A stretch of DNA of 64,000 nt, from contig JACTMO010000087.1 in the NCBI GenBank assembly GCA_014584605.1, positions 45,551 to 109,550 on the forward strand. The letters run 5' to 3'. The notes below the pieces were generated by a model. It was not told the DNA's origin. It ran no database searches and saw only the letters and a program-made list of their open reading frames with translations. Positions within the stretch are counted from its first letter, which is position 1. The number at the start of each line of letters is the position of its first letter. Positions 28,190-36,643 of this stretch are shown here, piece by piece. The stretch comes from Bacteroidota bacterium (GTDB lineage Bacteria; Bacteroidota; Bacteroidia; Flavobacteriales_F; PHOS-HE28). The translations under genes were made by a program, and so were the position numbers.

Positions 28190-28221
28190 TTGACGACCGG
28201 AAGTTCGTTCTTCTATTTTTG
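28190..28221 (+). promoter_or_regulatory. Promoter of the malate-synthase-like gene
   Basis: TTG (28190-28192), a 21-nt spacer, and TATTTTTG (28214-28221). It sits in an AT-rich island unusual for this DNA. An inverted repeat GTTCG (28203-28207) / CGAAC (28223-28227) straddles the -7 element and could be an operator. Confidence 0.7.
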
Positions 28222-28250
28222 TCGAACATTTTCTCAGTTTCGTCGATAAA

Positions 28251-29804
28251 ATGAAGGGTTCCATCGTATTGACCATGCCTCCCCAACGCGTTGCAGCCGC
28301 CGACCCGGCCCTGACCCCCGCCCTGCTGGACCTGTTGACGGAGCTGGACGCGCGCTTCGGCAAGCACGCCCAACGCCTGATGGAAGAGCGGCGGAAGAGG
28401 CGGGCACGCATCGCCTCCGGGGAGGTGGACCGCCTGGAGGATACACAGCATGTGCGGCAGAACCACTGGACCGTGGACCCCGTGCCTGCGAACTGGATGG
28501 AGCGGCGGGTGGAGGTCCTGGGGCCGGTGGACCGGCGGAGCATCATCGAAGGCCTCAACGCCGGGGCCAAGGCGTACGTGGCGGACCTGCACGACCTGGC
28601 CACCGTCCAGAGCGGAAGCTCCATGCGGGCGCATCGGGCCATCGGCCGGGCCGCGAAGGGTCGGCTGAGCTGCATCGTCCCCGAGGAGGGACGGATCCGC
28701 CTGCACGGCACGGCACGGACCCGCCTTGCGGTGGCCCTCCGTCCGTTGGGCTGCACCGAGGCCATGGTCCGGCACGGCGGTCGACCGGTCCAGGCCGGTC
28801 TCTTCGACGCGGCCCTGCTCGCCTTTCACCACGGCCAGGCCCTGCTGGACCGGCAGCGGGGCATACAGGTTTACCTGCACGATGTGCAGGGCCATTTGGA
28901 GGCGCGCTGGTGGAATGACCTGTTCAGCTCCCTTGAAGAGTCCTGCGGGTTCGAGCGGGGGACGATCCGCGCCACGGTATTCGTGGACAATGTGATCGGG
29001 GCCCTGGAAGCCGAGGAGATCCTGTTCGAACTGGCCCCGCACTCCGCCGGGCTGGCCTTGGACAATGCGGCCTACGTGGCCGACCACATCGCCCTCTTCA
29101 CCGGCCGCGACCACGGCGTTTTCCCCGACCGCGAGCGCTTCGGGATGGACTGCGGCCTGCTGGAGGCCCTGGCCCGCATGCTGATCGGGGTCTGCCACCG
29201 CAGGGGCGCGCACGCGCTGGGCACACCCGGCCACGGCCTGCCGCATACCGGCCAGGGGCGCCCCAAGGCTGCGTTGCTGGAAATGCTCAAGGACAAAGAA
29301 CATGAGGCCGCCCTTGGGATGGACGGCACCTTGATGGCGCATCCCGGCCTGGTGAACGCGGCGATGGAGGAGTTCAACAAGCACATGGGCAGCAGCCATC
29401 AGTTCTCCGTGCAAAGGCGCGAGGCGGTGGCGATGCACGACCTCCTGGTCCGGCCGGAGGGCGACATCTCCGTGGACGGGCTGGTGCGCGCGGTGCGGAC
29501 CGGGTTGCTGGGCCTGTCGGCCATGGAGACCGGTGCATCGCGCATCGAGCTCGACGGGCGCACGCACGACCGGAGCAGCGTACGCCTGGCCATCTCCCTG
29601 TTGTGGCACTGGTGCGTGGCCGACAAGGGGCGGATCACCGCCTCCGGGCTCGACATCCACGACGACCTGGTCGGCTTTCTGGTGAAGAAGGAGGTGGAGA
29701 AGCTGTATGTACGCCCAGGCGCACCGGCTCGCAGCGTTCTGCAGCTGGCCGGAGAGCGGTTGTGCGGCCTGGTGTTGGGACCCGAGCCCCCGGTCCTGGG
29801 CTGA
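28251..29804 (+). CDS. Malate-synthase-like protein with substituted active site
   Basis: 517 residues, collinear with malate synthase A (AceB, about 533). It contains WMERRVEVLGPVDRRSIIEG, HLEARWWNDLF, GTIRATVFVDNVIGALEAEE, DGTLMAHPGLVNAAM and LLWHW. Compared from memory with E. coli AceB, three of four active-site residues differ. Arg-166 (RVRG) aligns with Ala-162, metal ligand Glu-250 (LIET) with Asp-246, and metal ligand Asp-278 (GRWDY) with Ala-274. The catalytic base Asp-447 is kept as Asp-440. No isocitrate lyase is nearby. It is either a repurposed enzyme or a pseudoenzyme; the frame is intact and the promoter is good, so it is probably not a decaying gene. Confidence 0.75.
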   Translation: MKGSIVLTMPPQRVAAADPALTPALLDLLTELDARFGKHAQRLMEERRKRRARIASGEVDRLEDTQHVRQNHWTVDPVPANWMERRVEVLGPVDRRSIIEGLNAGAKAYVADLHDLATVQSGSSMRAHRAIGRAAKGRLSCIVPEEGRIRLHGTARTRLAVALRPLGCTEAMVRHGGRPVQAGLFDAALLAFHHGQALLDRQRGIQVYLHDVQGHLEARWWNDLFSSLEESCGFERGTIRATVFVDNVIGALEAEEILFELAPHSAGLALDNAAYVADHIALFTGRDHGVFPDRERFGMDCGLLEALARMLIGVCHRRGAHALGTPGHGLPHTGQGRPKAALLEMLKDKEHEAALGMDGTLMAHPGLVNAAMEEFNKHMGSSHQFSVQRREAVAMHDLLVRPEGDISVDGLVRAVRTGLLGLSAMETGASRIELDGRTHDRSSVRLAISLLWHWCVADKGRITASGLDIHDDLVGFLVKKEVEKLYVRPGAPARSVLQLAGERLCGLVLGPEPPVLG

Positions 29805-29835
29805 CGCGCACAGCGCGGCCCCTATTTTGGCGACC

Positions 29836-30126
29836 ATGAACGAGGAATGGATCGCGACCGCGCAGCGGTTGCCCCTGGACGGGGAGCGTGTGCTGTGCTG
29901 GGTACCGGGGCACCGGGTCTACCTGCCGGGCAAGAGCGGCGCCACGGAACTGCGGGAAGCGGTGGTCCTGCGCTTCCTGCACAACCACTTCCTGCACCAC
30001 CCGAGCAAAACGGGCCGGACCACGGCACCGCATCTGTGGGCCGGCGAGGGCAACAGCAATCAGTTCTTCGAGGCGGTCACCCACTGGCAGCCCTTGCCGT
30101 CGGGGCCCTCGCCTCAGCGTCCCTGA
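29836..30126 (+). CDS. DUF551 domain protein
   Basis: 96 residues. It starts MNEEWIATAQRLPLDGERVL and ends with NQFFEAVTHWQPLPSGP, matching the W-x-x-x-x-x-RLP and VTHWxPLP signatures of DUF551. The function of this small family, common in phages and bacteria, is not known. The ATG follows a TATTTTGG element (29823-29830) by 5 bases. The stop overlaps the end of the convergent FKBP gene by 13 bases. Confidence 0.8.
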   Translation: MNEEWIATAQRLPLDGERVLCWVPGHRVYLPGKSGATELREAVVLRFLHNHFLHHPSKTGRTTAPHLWAGEGNSNQFFEAVTHWQPLPSGPSPQRP

Positions 30127-30842
30127 TCCTTCGGCACGATCTCCAGCAGTTCCACCTCGAACAGGAGGGTGCTGTTCGGGGGAAGGTCGCCGCCCGGCCC
30201 GCGGCTGTTCCCGTAGGCCAGGTCGGCCGGGATGAAGAGCTTGTAGCGCGAACCCACGGGCATGAGCTGGATGGCCTCGGCCCAACCGGCGATCACGTTG
30301 CCCACCCCGAACATGGCCGGCTGACCGCGCTTGTACGAGCTGTCGAACTCGGTGCCGTCCAGCAGGGTGCCGCGGTAGTTCACCTTCACCACGTCCTCGG
30401 CCGTGGGCTTGGGCCCTGGACCAGCCTGAAGCACTTCGTACTGCAGGCCGGAAGGCGTGGTGACCACGCCCTGCTTCTTGCCGTTCTCGGCCAGCCAGGC
30501 CTCGCCCTTGCGGAGGTTCTCCTCGCCTTCCTGCTGCTCACGCTCCATCATCTTCTTCTGCACGGCCAGCATGTAGGTCTGCACCAGGGTGCGCACACTT
30601 TCGGCGTTGATCCGCTCGGAGCTGTCCAGACCGTCGCGGATGCCCATGGCCATGGCGTCCACGTTCAGCGAGTCCAGGCCGCTCTGCTTCATGTTGTGTC
30701 CGATATCAGCCCCGATGCCATAGCTCACCGAATCGATGTTCGTCCTCAAGGGTGCGTTGCGGTCCTTCTGTCCTGTGACCTCGTTGGTGCAGGCGGTGAA
30801 CAGAAATACGACCAGGGCGGTCAGCAGGGAGCGAATGATCAT
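30114..30842 (-). CDS. FKBP-type peptidyl-prolyl isomerase lipoprotein
   Basis: 242 residues with a lipoprotein signal (lipobox LFTAC, Cys at about 18). An FkpA/Mip-like helical dimerisation region follows (about 38-125, starting VSYGIGADIGHNMKQ), then a C-terminal FKBP domain with VKVNYRGTLLDGTEFDSS, VIAGWAEAIQLMPVGSRY and IPADLAYG. It should catalyse proline isomerisation in outer-membrane or periplasmic protein folding. A TATATTCG element lies 20 nt before the start. Confidence 0.93.
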   Translation of the reverse strand: MIIRSLLTALVVFLFTACTNEVTGQKDRNAPLRTNIDSVSYGIGADIGHNMKQSGLDSLNVDAMAMGIRDGLDSSERINAESVRTLVQTYMLAVQKKMMEREQQEGEENLRKGEAWLAENGKKQGVVTTPSGLQYEVLQAGPGPKPTAEDVVKVNYRGTLLDGTEFDSSYKRGQPAMFGVGNVIAGWAEAIQLMPVGSRYKLFIPADLAYGNSRGPGGDLPPNSTLLFEVELLEIVPKDQGR

Positions 30843-30955
30843 GTGCGGTTGTGGATGGGGCGCGAATATAGCTTGCGGGGCCGGGCGGAAGGCCCATTCA
30901 CCGGAACAGGCTCCTTCCCTGCCGATCGGGGTCGGAGGTTCACCGCAAAGAAGAC

Positions 30956-31852
30956 CTACCGTTGGGGCCCGGCCCGGGCAGCCGCGCCTCGATCATCCGC
31001 ACCCCCCGGGGCACGGCCCGCACGCCAAGGCCCCGCCGCTGGCATGCCCGGAACGGCCAGCAGGGACCGGAGGGTGCGATGGTAGCGGGCGAAGCGCGCC
31101 AGATCGCTGTGGTGGCCCGTTGGGAACAGGTGGATCTGCCGCTCCACCGCGCTGGGGATGCTGGCGTAAAGCCGCATGGCGCTGGCCACCGGCACCACCC
31201 CGTCCCGTTCGCCGTGGAAGATGTGCACGGGGCAGCGCACCTGCCGGATGGCGAGGTGGTTGGCGAACCGGTATTTCAACAGCCAGGTATAGGGCAGCCA
31301 GCGGAAGTAGTTCCTCGCGGGATCGATCAAGCGCGCGAAGGGCGACTCCAGGATCAGGCAGCGCGGGTTGCGCCAAGCCGCCACCGGGACCGCCAGGCCG
31401 CTGCCGAGCGAGCGGCCGTAAACAACGATCCTATCCTCGGGCCACTGGGCCAGCAGGTGATCGTACCACAACAAGGCGTCGTCCAGGAGCGCCTGTTCGC
31501 TGAGGCGGCCCCCGCTCTTCCCGTAACCCCTTGGCTCGGGCATCAGCACCGAATATCCCGAGCGCAGAAAGCGCGGAGCGCGTTTGCCCCATCGCCGCAG
31601 GGTGCCGCTGTTCCCGTGGAAATAGAGCAACACCCCCACCGCCTCCCGGGCGTGGAAGTAAAGCCCGTGAAGTTCAGCGCCGTCAGCCCCTGTGATCCAT
31701 CGTTCTTCGAAGGTCTGCTGGAACCGGAAGTGATAGTTGCGGGACAGGGGTCGTCGAACGAAGATCAGCCGCTCCTGGAGCAGGTAGTACACCAGGCAGA
31801 GCACCGCATAGCCCACCACCAGGGTCGCCAGAAGGGTCAGCCATGCGAGCAT
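30956..31852 (-). CDS. Alpha/beta hydrolase, membrane-anchored (ABHD13/17-like)
   Basis: 298 residues. An N-terminal TM helix (about 3-25) is followed by a hydrolase fold: FHGNSG oxyanion region, nucleophile Ser in VVYGRSLGSG, Asp in HGERDGVVP and His in PTGHHSDL. It probably acts on an ester or acyl group at the membrane. A TAACTTCG element ends only 4 nt before the ATG, implying a leaderless mRNA. The C-terminal ~30 residues are Gly/Ala/Arg-rich and may be disordered. Confidence 0.85.
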   Translation of the reverse strand: MLAWLTLLATLVVGYAVLCLVYYLLQERLIFVRRPLSRNYHFRFQQTFEERWITGADGAELHGLYFHAREAVGVLLYFHGNSGTLRRWGKRAPRFLRSGYSVLMPEPRGYGKSGGRLSEQALLDDALLWYDHLLAQWPEDRIVVYGRSLGSGLAVPVAAWRNPRCLILESPFARLIDPARNYFRWLPYTWLLKYRFANHLAIRQVRCPVHIFHGERDGVVPVASAMRLYASIPSAVERQIHLFPTGHHSDLARFARYHRTLRSLLAVPGMPAAGPWRAGRAPGGADDRGAAARAGPQR

Positions 31853-31892
31853 CCCACGAAGTTATCCACCCTGGGAGGCAATTGGTGCGCGG

Positions 31893-33056
31893 TCACTCGG
31901 CGGTCGCCAGCGCCTCGCTCTCATACACCTCCCGGGTGCAGCTTTCACCGTTCTTGAAGTAGAACACACCGCCCCACTTGTGCACGATGCGCTTGAATTC
32001 GGTGCTCGCCCCTTCCTTTTCCAGGCGGATCACGGTCATCACCTTGTTGGGGTCCACGACCAGTTCCTCCTGCCGGACCACCTCCACCACGGGTTCCGGC
32101 ACCAGCGGGCGTTCCTCCGTACCGTGAAGGGCTTGGGCGGGATGCACCGGGGAGGCCTCCTCACCGGCCACCGGTGGTTGCGTGCGCCGACCATCCTCGC
32201 CGCTCGTCACTTTGGCCATGAGCGCATTGCGGGTCACCTTCGGTGCCGGAGGAGGGGGTGGCGGTTCCTCCTTTTGGGCCACGGCCTTCGGCTGCGGTGG
32301 AGGGGTCGCCTCGGCCTTGGCCCGGGCCGCCGCTTTGCGTTCCTCCTGGGCCTTGCGGGCCTCTTCGGCCTTGCGGGCCTCGGCAGTCTTGCGTTCGGCC
32401 TCCGCCTTTCGTGCGGCCTCGGCCTCCTCGGCCGCTTTGCGTTCGGCCTCCTCCCGGGCGGCCGCCTCGGCGGCTTTCTTCGCCGCGGCATCGGCCTGGG
32501 CCTGGGCCTTGGCGGCGGCGGCGGCCTCCTGTTCCTGCTTCCGCGCCTGTGCCTGCTCCTCGGCCTGTTTCCGTTCCACCTGCTCCATGACCGCCTGCAG
32601 CTGGGACTGGATGCTCTTGGTATAGTCCGTATCGTAATCGAAGTCGTCCGTGGACGGCTCATAGCGGATCATGCCCACGGGCTGATTGAAGACCACGATG
32701 TTGATGTCGTCGTACTGTTTGAAGAGCGAAACGGCGAACTCGAAGGGCGCAAAACCGTTGGCCGCCGCCTCGGCAGGCGCCTTGGTATCGAACACCAGCT
32801 TCTTGGTGACGAAGCCGTCCTTCTCAAAGCTCAGCACGTAGTTCGCGTTGAGGGCCAGGTCCATCTCGAACTTGCCGAGGCCGCTGGTGAGCACGCGGTC
32901 CTTCTCCCCGTTCTTGTACACCACCACCCGGGCGTTGTCCAGCCCGCCGCCCTCCACCTTCAACCGGCCGGAGATGGTGAACGCACGTTGCGCCAGCCCC
33001 ATGGCCGGCAGGAGGGCGATGAAGAAAAGTATGGCGGGGATGCGTGCACCGGACAT
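31893..33056 (-). CDS. Secreted coiled-coil protein with regulatory-like N-terminus and KWG C-terminal domain
   Basis: 387 residues with a signal peptide (about 1-22). The N-terminal ~70 residues form a carboxypeptidase-regulatory-like beta-sandwich (VVVYKNGEKDRVLTSGLGKF). An Ala/Glu/Lys-rich coiled coil (about 150-255) and a Pro-rich linker follow. The C-terminal ~45 residues end in a motif VHKWGGVFYFKNGESCTREV. The same start, the FNQPVGMIRYEPS segment and the same end recur in the 1294-residue protein at 47532-51416. It is not a recognised family. It probably acts in the periplasm or on the outer membrane. Confidence 0.7.
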   Translation of the reverse strand: MSGARIPAILFFIALLPAMGLAQRAFTISGRLKVEGGGLDNARVVVYKNGEKDRVLTSGLGKFEMDLALNANYVLSFEKDGFVTKKLVFDTKAPAEAAANGFAPFEFAVSLFKQYDDINIVVFNQPVGMIRYEPSTDDFDYDTDYTKSIQSQLQAVMEQVERKQAEEQAQARKQEQEAAAAAKAQAQADAAAKKAAEAAAREEAERKAAEEAEAARKAEAERKTAEARKAEEARKAQEERKAAARAKAEATPPPQPKAVAQKEEPPPPPPAPKVTRNALMAKVTSGEDGRRTQPPVAGEEASPVHPAQALHGTEERPLVPEPVVEVVRQEELVVDPNKVMTVIRLEKEGASTEFKRIVHKWGGVFYFKNGESCTREVYESEALATAE

Positions 33057-33115
33057 GTACGGTCGCCGGGCATTGGGTGAACCCGGCGGGTGCGTGTACG
33101 TATGAGGGGCCGCAC

Positions 33116-33610
33116 ATGTTCACCATCATGCGGACCACGGCGATCGTACCGGCGCTCCTGTTCACCCTTCTGGCCTCGGCACAGCCCGAAGTCGCCCCCC
33201 TGGGCGAGCTCAACACGCTCTACGACGGCGCGGTACGGTTCCGGGTGGACCGGGAGGACCGGTTGATCGTGGACCTCTTCGACGAAAGCGGGCACATCCG
33301 CCAGGACGTGGCTTACATCGAGCATCTCGCTGCGGACGGCTTCAGGTTCTCGACCGAGGAAGCCGTGGTGGTGATGGGCTGTGGGGCCGACAACCCCAAC
33401 TGCATCTCCAAGGAGGTGTTCCGCATGAACGTGATCCGGCACACCGGACGAAGCATCGTCCCGCTCGCGGCCGGTGATCCCGGCGGTACGCGGGCCATCG
33501 CGCTGCTGTCCGCCCTGGTCGCCGGGTCCCAGGAGGCCATCGCCCGGAGGGACGCCGAAACCCATGCGCGGCCGCAGCGTAGAAAGGGGCCGCGCGACAC
33601 ATCACCATGA
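33116..33610 (+). CDS. Small secreted protein of unknown function
   Basis: 164 residues with a signal peptide ending LASAQ. An alternative ATG at 33128 gives a more typical signal. A Cys pair sits in VMGCGADNPNCISKEVF. I do not recognise the family. Its stop overlaps the next ATG as ATGA, so it is the first gene of a translationally coupled trio. Confidence 0.6.
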   Translation: MFTIMRTTAIVPALLFTLLASAQPEVAPLGELNTLYDGAVRFRVDREDRLIVDLFDESGHIRQDVAYIEHLAADGFRFSTEEAVVVMGCGADNPNCISKEVFRMNVIRHTGRSIVPLAAGDPGGTRAIALLSALVAGSQEAIARRDAETHARPQRRKGPRDTSP

Positions 33611-34149
33611 ACCGACGAACGCTCTTCCTGACCCTGGCCATCGCCTTCGGTCCCGCCGCTGAAGCACAAGACCTCGCCGTTGCGGGAGCTCCGGAGGCGA
33701 CCGCCGTCCAGGCCCTGTTCAACGAAGGCGAGCGGGCCTACCAACGCGGTGCCTACGAGGAGGCCATCGCCCTCTTCACCCGCGTGCTGGAGCAGGACGC
33801 GGACCACCTCAACGCCTACCTGCAGCGCGGCTTCTGCCGGTCGCTCACCAAACGGTACGAAGCGGCCGTGGCCGATTTCAGCGCGGTGATCGCCCGCAAG
33901 CCCGACCACCTGTGGGCGTACACCAGCCGCGGCAGCGCCTACAACAAGCTCAAGCAGTACGACAAGGCGATGCGCGATTTCGACCAGGTGCTCACCCTGG
34001 ACCCCCGCAACGAAGAAGCCTACAACAACCGCGGCTGGGCCCGCAAAGGGCTCGGCGACCCCGCAGGCGCTTGCAAGGACTGGCGCGCCAGTCAGCGCAT
34101 GGGCAACGCCGAGGCCCGCATCATCCTCTCCAACAACCGCTGCAAATGA
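33607..34149 (+). CDS. Secreted tetratricopeptide repeat protein
   Basis: 180 residues with a signal peptide (about 1-21). Three to four TPR units follow, for example EGERAYQRGAYEEAIALFTR, ADHLNAYLQRGFC, KPDHLWAYTSRGSAYNKLK and DPRNEEAYNNRGWARKGLGD. It is probably a periplasmic scaffold. It overlaps by 4 bases with both its upstream and downstream genes (ATGA), so the three products are likely made together. Confidence 0.85.
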   Translation: MNRRTLFLTLAIAFGPAAEAQDLAVAGAPEATAVQALFNEGERAYQRGAYEEAIALFTRVLEQDADHLNAYLQRGFCRSLTKRYEAAVADFSAVIARKPDHLWAYTSRGSAYNKLKQYDKAMRDFDQVLTLDPRNEEAYNNRGWARKGLGDPAGACKDWRASQRMGNAEARIILSNNRCK

Positions 34150-34553
34150 ACAGGGTCGCCACACTGGTCCTCCTCGCCTTCGGGCTCGCCGCATCCGCGC
34201 AGGCCCAGGACATGGACGCCAACGACTGCATCATCAAAGCGCGCTCCGCCTGGGGCCAGCCCTGCGAGAAGTGCGAAGACTATAAGGAAGGCTACAAGCG
34301 CGACTTCTCCGGGACCTACCAGATCGACCTGCAGAACACCTGCACCCAGCTGGTGGAGCTGAAGGTGGCCATGCAGGAGAAGAACGGCACGTGGCGGACC
34401 TTCCCGGTGAAGGCCCTGGCCCCCAATGAGACCATGACCGCCTTCGCCTGTCAGGGCACCGGCAAATACCTCTACTGGGTGCGCCGGGTGAACGACACGG
34501 AGATCGTGCTGCCGAGCGATCAGGAGATCCTCACCGAGTACCGGGGCCGCTGA
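34146..34553 (+). CDS. Small Cys-containing secreted protein
   Basis: 135 residues with a signal peptide ending SAQAQ. Five cysteines are in the mature part (NDCII, PCEKCEDY, NTCTQL, FACQGT). This suggests disulfides or a metal site, although the CEKC pair may simply be structural. I do not recognise the family. It is the last gene of the coupled trio. Confidence 0.6.
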   Translation: MNRVATLVLLAFGLAASAQAQDMDANDCIIKARSAWGQPCEKCEDYKEGYKRDFSGTYQIDLQNTCTQLVELKVAMQEKNGTWRTFPVKALAPNETMTAFACQGTGKYLYWVRRVNDTEIVLPSDQEILTEYRGR

Positions 34554-34623
34554 TCATCGATGTACACGGTGCCCTGTTGGCATCGTGAGCGCCGCCCCGC
34601 ACGGTCACTGCACCCGGTGCGGT

Positions 34624-34631
34624 TAGCTTCG
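34624..34631 (+). promoter_or_regulatory. -7 element of the second SiaC gene
   Basis: TAGCTTCG ending 11 nt before the ATG at 34643. Confidence 0.5.
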
Positions 34632-34642
34632 TGGCGAACCTC

Positions 34643-35035
34643 ATGGCCACCAAGCTGCTCCACATCGACCGCACCGAGACCTCGCCCCAGATCGACATGG
34701 ACCTGGAACAGGGCACCCTGGAGTTCGTGGGCCGGTCGCTGCCGGTGAACTCTGAACAGTTCTACGGACGGGTGTACCGCTGGCTCGAGGAATACCTCCG
34801 CGCTCCGCGCGAGGAGACCACGGTGAACATGCGGCTGGACTACCTGGACACCAGCAGCAGCAAGCATCTGTACAACATCTTCGACCGCCTGAACGCCGTC
34901 AACGAGCGCGGCCAGCGTGTGCACGTCAACTGGCACTTCGAGACGGGCGACGAAGAGATGGCCGAGACCGGGAAGGACTACCAGCGCTTCTTCGGCCTCG
35001 ACTTCCGGTTCATCGAAGTGGCGGAATTGTTCTGA
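34643..35035 (+). CDS. SiaC-type regulatory phosphoprotein (DUF1987), second copy
   Basis: 130 residues, paralogous to the protein at 16842. The signature LDYLDTSSSKHLYNIFDRL keeps a Thr (Thr-70) at the phospho-acceptor position, where the other copy has Ser. It stands alone with its own promoter and has no kinase next to it. It may therefore be phosphorylated by the SiaB-type kinase at 16338 or by one outside the window. It could be a partner for a different output enzyme. Confidence 0.75.
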   Translation: MATKLLHIDRTETSPQIDMDLEQGTLEFVGRSLPVNSEQFYGRVYRWLEEYLRAPREETTVNMRLDYLDTSSSKHLYNIFDRLNAVNERGQRVHVNWHFETGDEEMAETGKDYQRFFGLDFRFIEVAELF

Positions 35036-35092
35036 TCCCGCTCCGCGCTGGGCGGTGCCGATCGCCGGCACGACCCGGCGCGGAGCGCCCGC

Positions 35093-36427
35093 CTACAGCA
35101 ATTCGTTCGCCAGGTTGGCCAGCGGGCTGCGCTCGCCCTTTTCCAGGGTGATGTGCGCGAACAAGGGGTCGTCCTTCGCCTTGTCGATCAGGTAGCTCAG
35201 CCCGTTGCTCTCGGCATCCAGGAAGGGCGAGTCGATCTGGTGGACATCGCCGGTGAAGACGATCTTGGTCCCCTCCCCCGCCCTGCTGATCACGGTCTTC
35301 ACCTCCAGCGGGGTCAGGTTCTGGGCCTCGTCCACGATGAAGAAGATGTTGCTGAGGCTTCGCCCGCGGATGTACGCCAGGGGCGCGATGGCGATCTTCT
35401 CGTTCTCGAGCATCTCATCGATCCGCCGCGGGGTGCTGTCGTGCTTCTCGAACTGCCCCTTGATCAGCTTCAGGTTGTCCCACAGCGGCTGCATGTAAGG
35501 GTCGAGCTTGCTCTGGATGTCGCCGGGCAGGTAGCCGATGTCCTTGTTGCTGAGCGGCACCACGGGCCGGGTGACATAGATCTGCCGGTACATCCGTCGC
35601 TGGTCGAGGGCGCAGGCCAGGGCCAGCAGCGTCTTGCCTGTGCCGGCCGCACCCTGCAAGGTCACCAGCTTGATCTCCGGGTCCAGCAGGGCGCTCATGG
35701 CCAGGGCCTGTTCGGCGTTCTTGGGGCCGATGCCGAACACGCTTTGCTTCTCCACGCGGTCCAAATGGCCGGTGCGGGGGTCGAACTTGGCCAGGATGCT
35801 CTTCTTCTTGTGGCGCAGGATGAAGAACTGGTTGCCGCGCGGGCGTTGGAGGCCGAGTTCCTCCACGGGCAGGCGTCCCTGCTCGAACAGGGTGTCGATG
35901 AGCGTCTCGTTGAAATCGTCCAGCACCGTACGGCCGGTGTACAGCTTGCGCTGCATGTCCTGCACCTTGCCGGTGAGGTAATCCTCCGAGATGATGTTGA
36001 GGCTCTTGGCCTTGAGCCGCAGGGCGATGTCCTTGCTGACCAGCACCACCTTGCGGTCCTTGTGCTGCCGTTGCAGCGTCAGGGCGGCATTGATGATCTG
36101 GTGATCGTTCTTGCCGTCCTGGAACACCTTGGTGGCGTCCACTCCATTGAGGTCGTGCTTGGCCACCACCTTGAACTTGCCCTTGGTGGGCCCGTTCAGG
36201 GGGATCCAGTCGGTGAGGAGGTCGCGCTGGGCGATGCTGTCGAGGTGGCGGATGAACTCGCGCGCTTCGTAGTTTATGGTGTCGTTGCCCTTCTTGAAGG
36301 TGTCCAGTTCTTCGAGTACCTGGATGGGTACGGCCACATCATGCTCCTGGAAGCATTCGATGGCCGAGTGGTCGTACAGGATCACCGAGGTGTCCAGTAC
36401 GAAGATCTTTCGGTCTTTCTTCTTCAT
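35093..36427 (-). CDS. PIN-PhoH family ATPase (YlaK-like)
   Basis: 444 residues. An N-terminal PIN-like nuclease domain (FVLDTSVILYDHSAIECF, with acidic residues at LEELDTFKKG and VSKDIALRLKAK) is joined to a PhoH ATPase domain. The ATPase has Walker A GAAGTGKTLLAL and Walker B FFIVDEAQN. Such proteins are thought to act on RNA as nuclease-helicases. The start at 36427 is fixed by MKKKDRKIFVLDTS and by the promoter at 36450. Confidence 0.92.
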   Translation of the reverse strand: MKKKDRKIFVLDTSVILYDHSAIECFQEHDVAVPIQVLEELDTFKKGNDTINYEAREFIRHLDSIAQRDLLTDWIPLNGPTKGKFKVVAKHDLNGVDATKVFQDGKNDHQIINAALTLQRQHKDRKVVLVSKDIALRLKAKSLNIISEDYLTGKVQDMQRKLYTGRTVLDDFNETLIDTLFEQGRLPVEELGLQRPRGNQFFILRHKKKSILAKFDPRTGHLDRVEKQSVFGIGPKNAEQALAMSALLDPEIKLVTLQGAAGTGKTLLALACALDQRRMYRQIYVTRPVVPLSNKDIGYLPGDIQSKLDPYMQPLWDNLKLIKGQFEKHDSTPRRIDEMLENEKIAIAPLAYIRGRSLSNIFFIVDEAQNLTPLEVKTVISRAGEGTKIVFTGDVHQIDSPFLDAESNGLSYLIDKAKDDPLFAHITLEKGERSPLANLANELL

Positions 36428-36449
36428 CCGATCAAGGAACGTTGCTGAC

Positions 36450-36457
36450 CAAATGTA
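36450..36457 (-). promoter_or_regulatory. -7 element of the PhoH gene
   Basis: The minus strand reads TACATTTG, an exact TAnnTTTG match, 22 nt before the start codon. Confidence 0.65.
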
Positions 36458-36572
36458 TCCGCCGCCCGAGGCCGGCCCGGGAGGGTGTTGCATCGCACTT
36501 ATCCACGATCGATCGTGTCGGATGGACCTGGGGGACCGCTGCGGCCCGCGCCTGTCGGGGCGAAGCGAAAAG

Positions 36573-36605
36573 GAGCAGGGGCCGCCTGTTCGGCGACCCC
36601 TGCTC
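36573..36605 (-). terminator. Strong terminator hairpin
   Basis: 14-bp stem (GAGCAGGGG-CGCC arms, one mismatch) with a 5-nt loop, followed on the minus strand by CCTTTTCGC. It would stop transcription coming from the T9SS gene or from a short unit within the gap. Confidence 0.65.
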
Positions 36606-36643
36606 ACGCGGTCCGGCGGCCGAGGCCACCGGTCCGAACCCTT

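Noticed and set aside
28251..29804. Calling the gene aceB outright
   Set aside because: The fold matches, but three key catalytic positions are changed, so a functional malate synthase name would be misleading.
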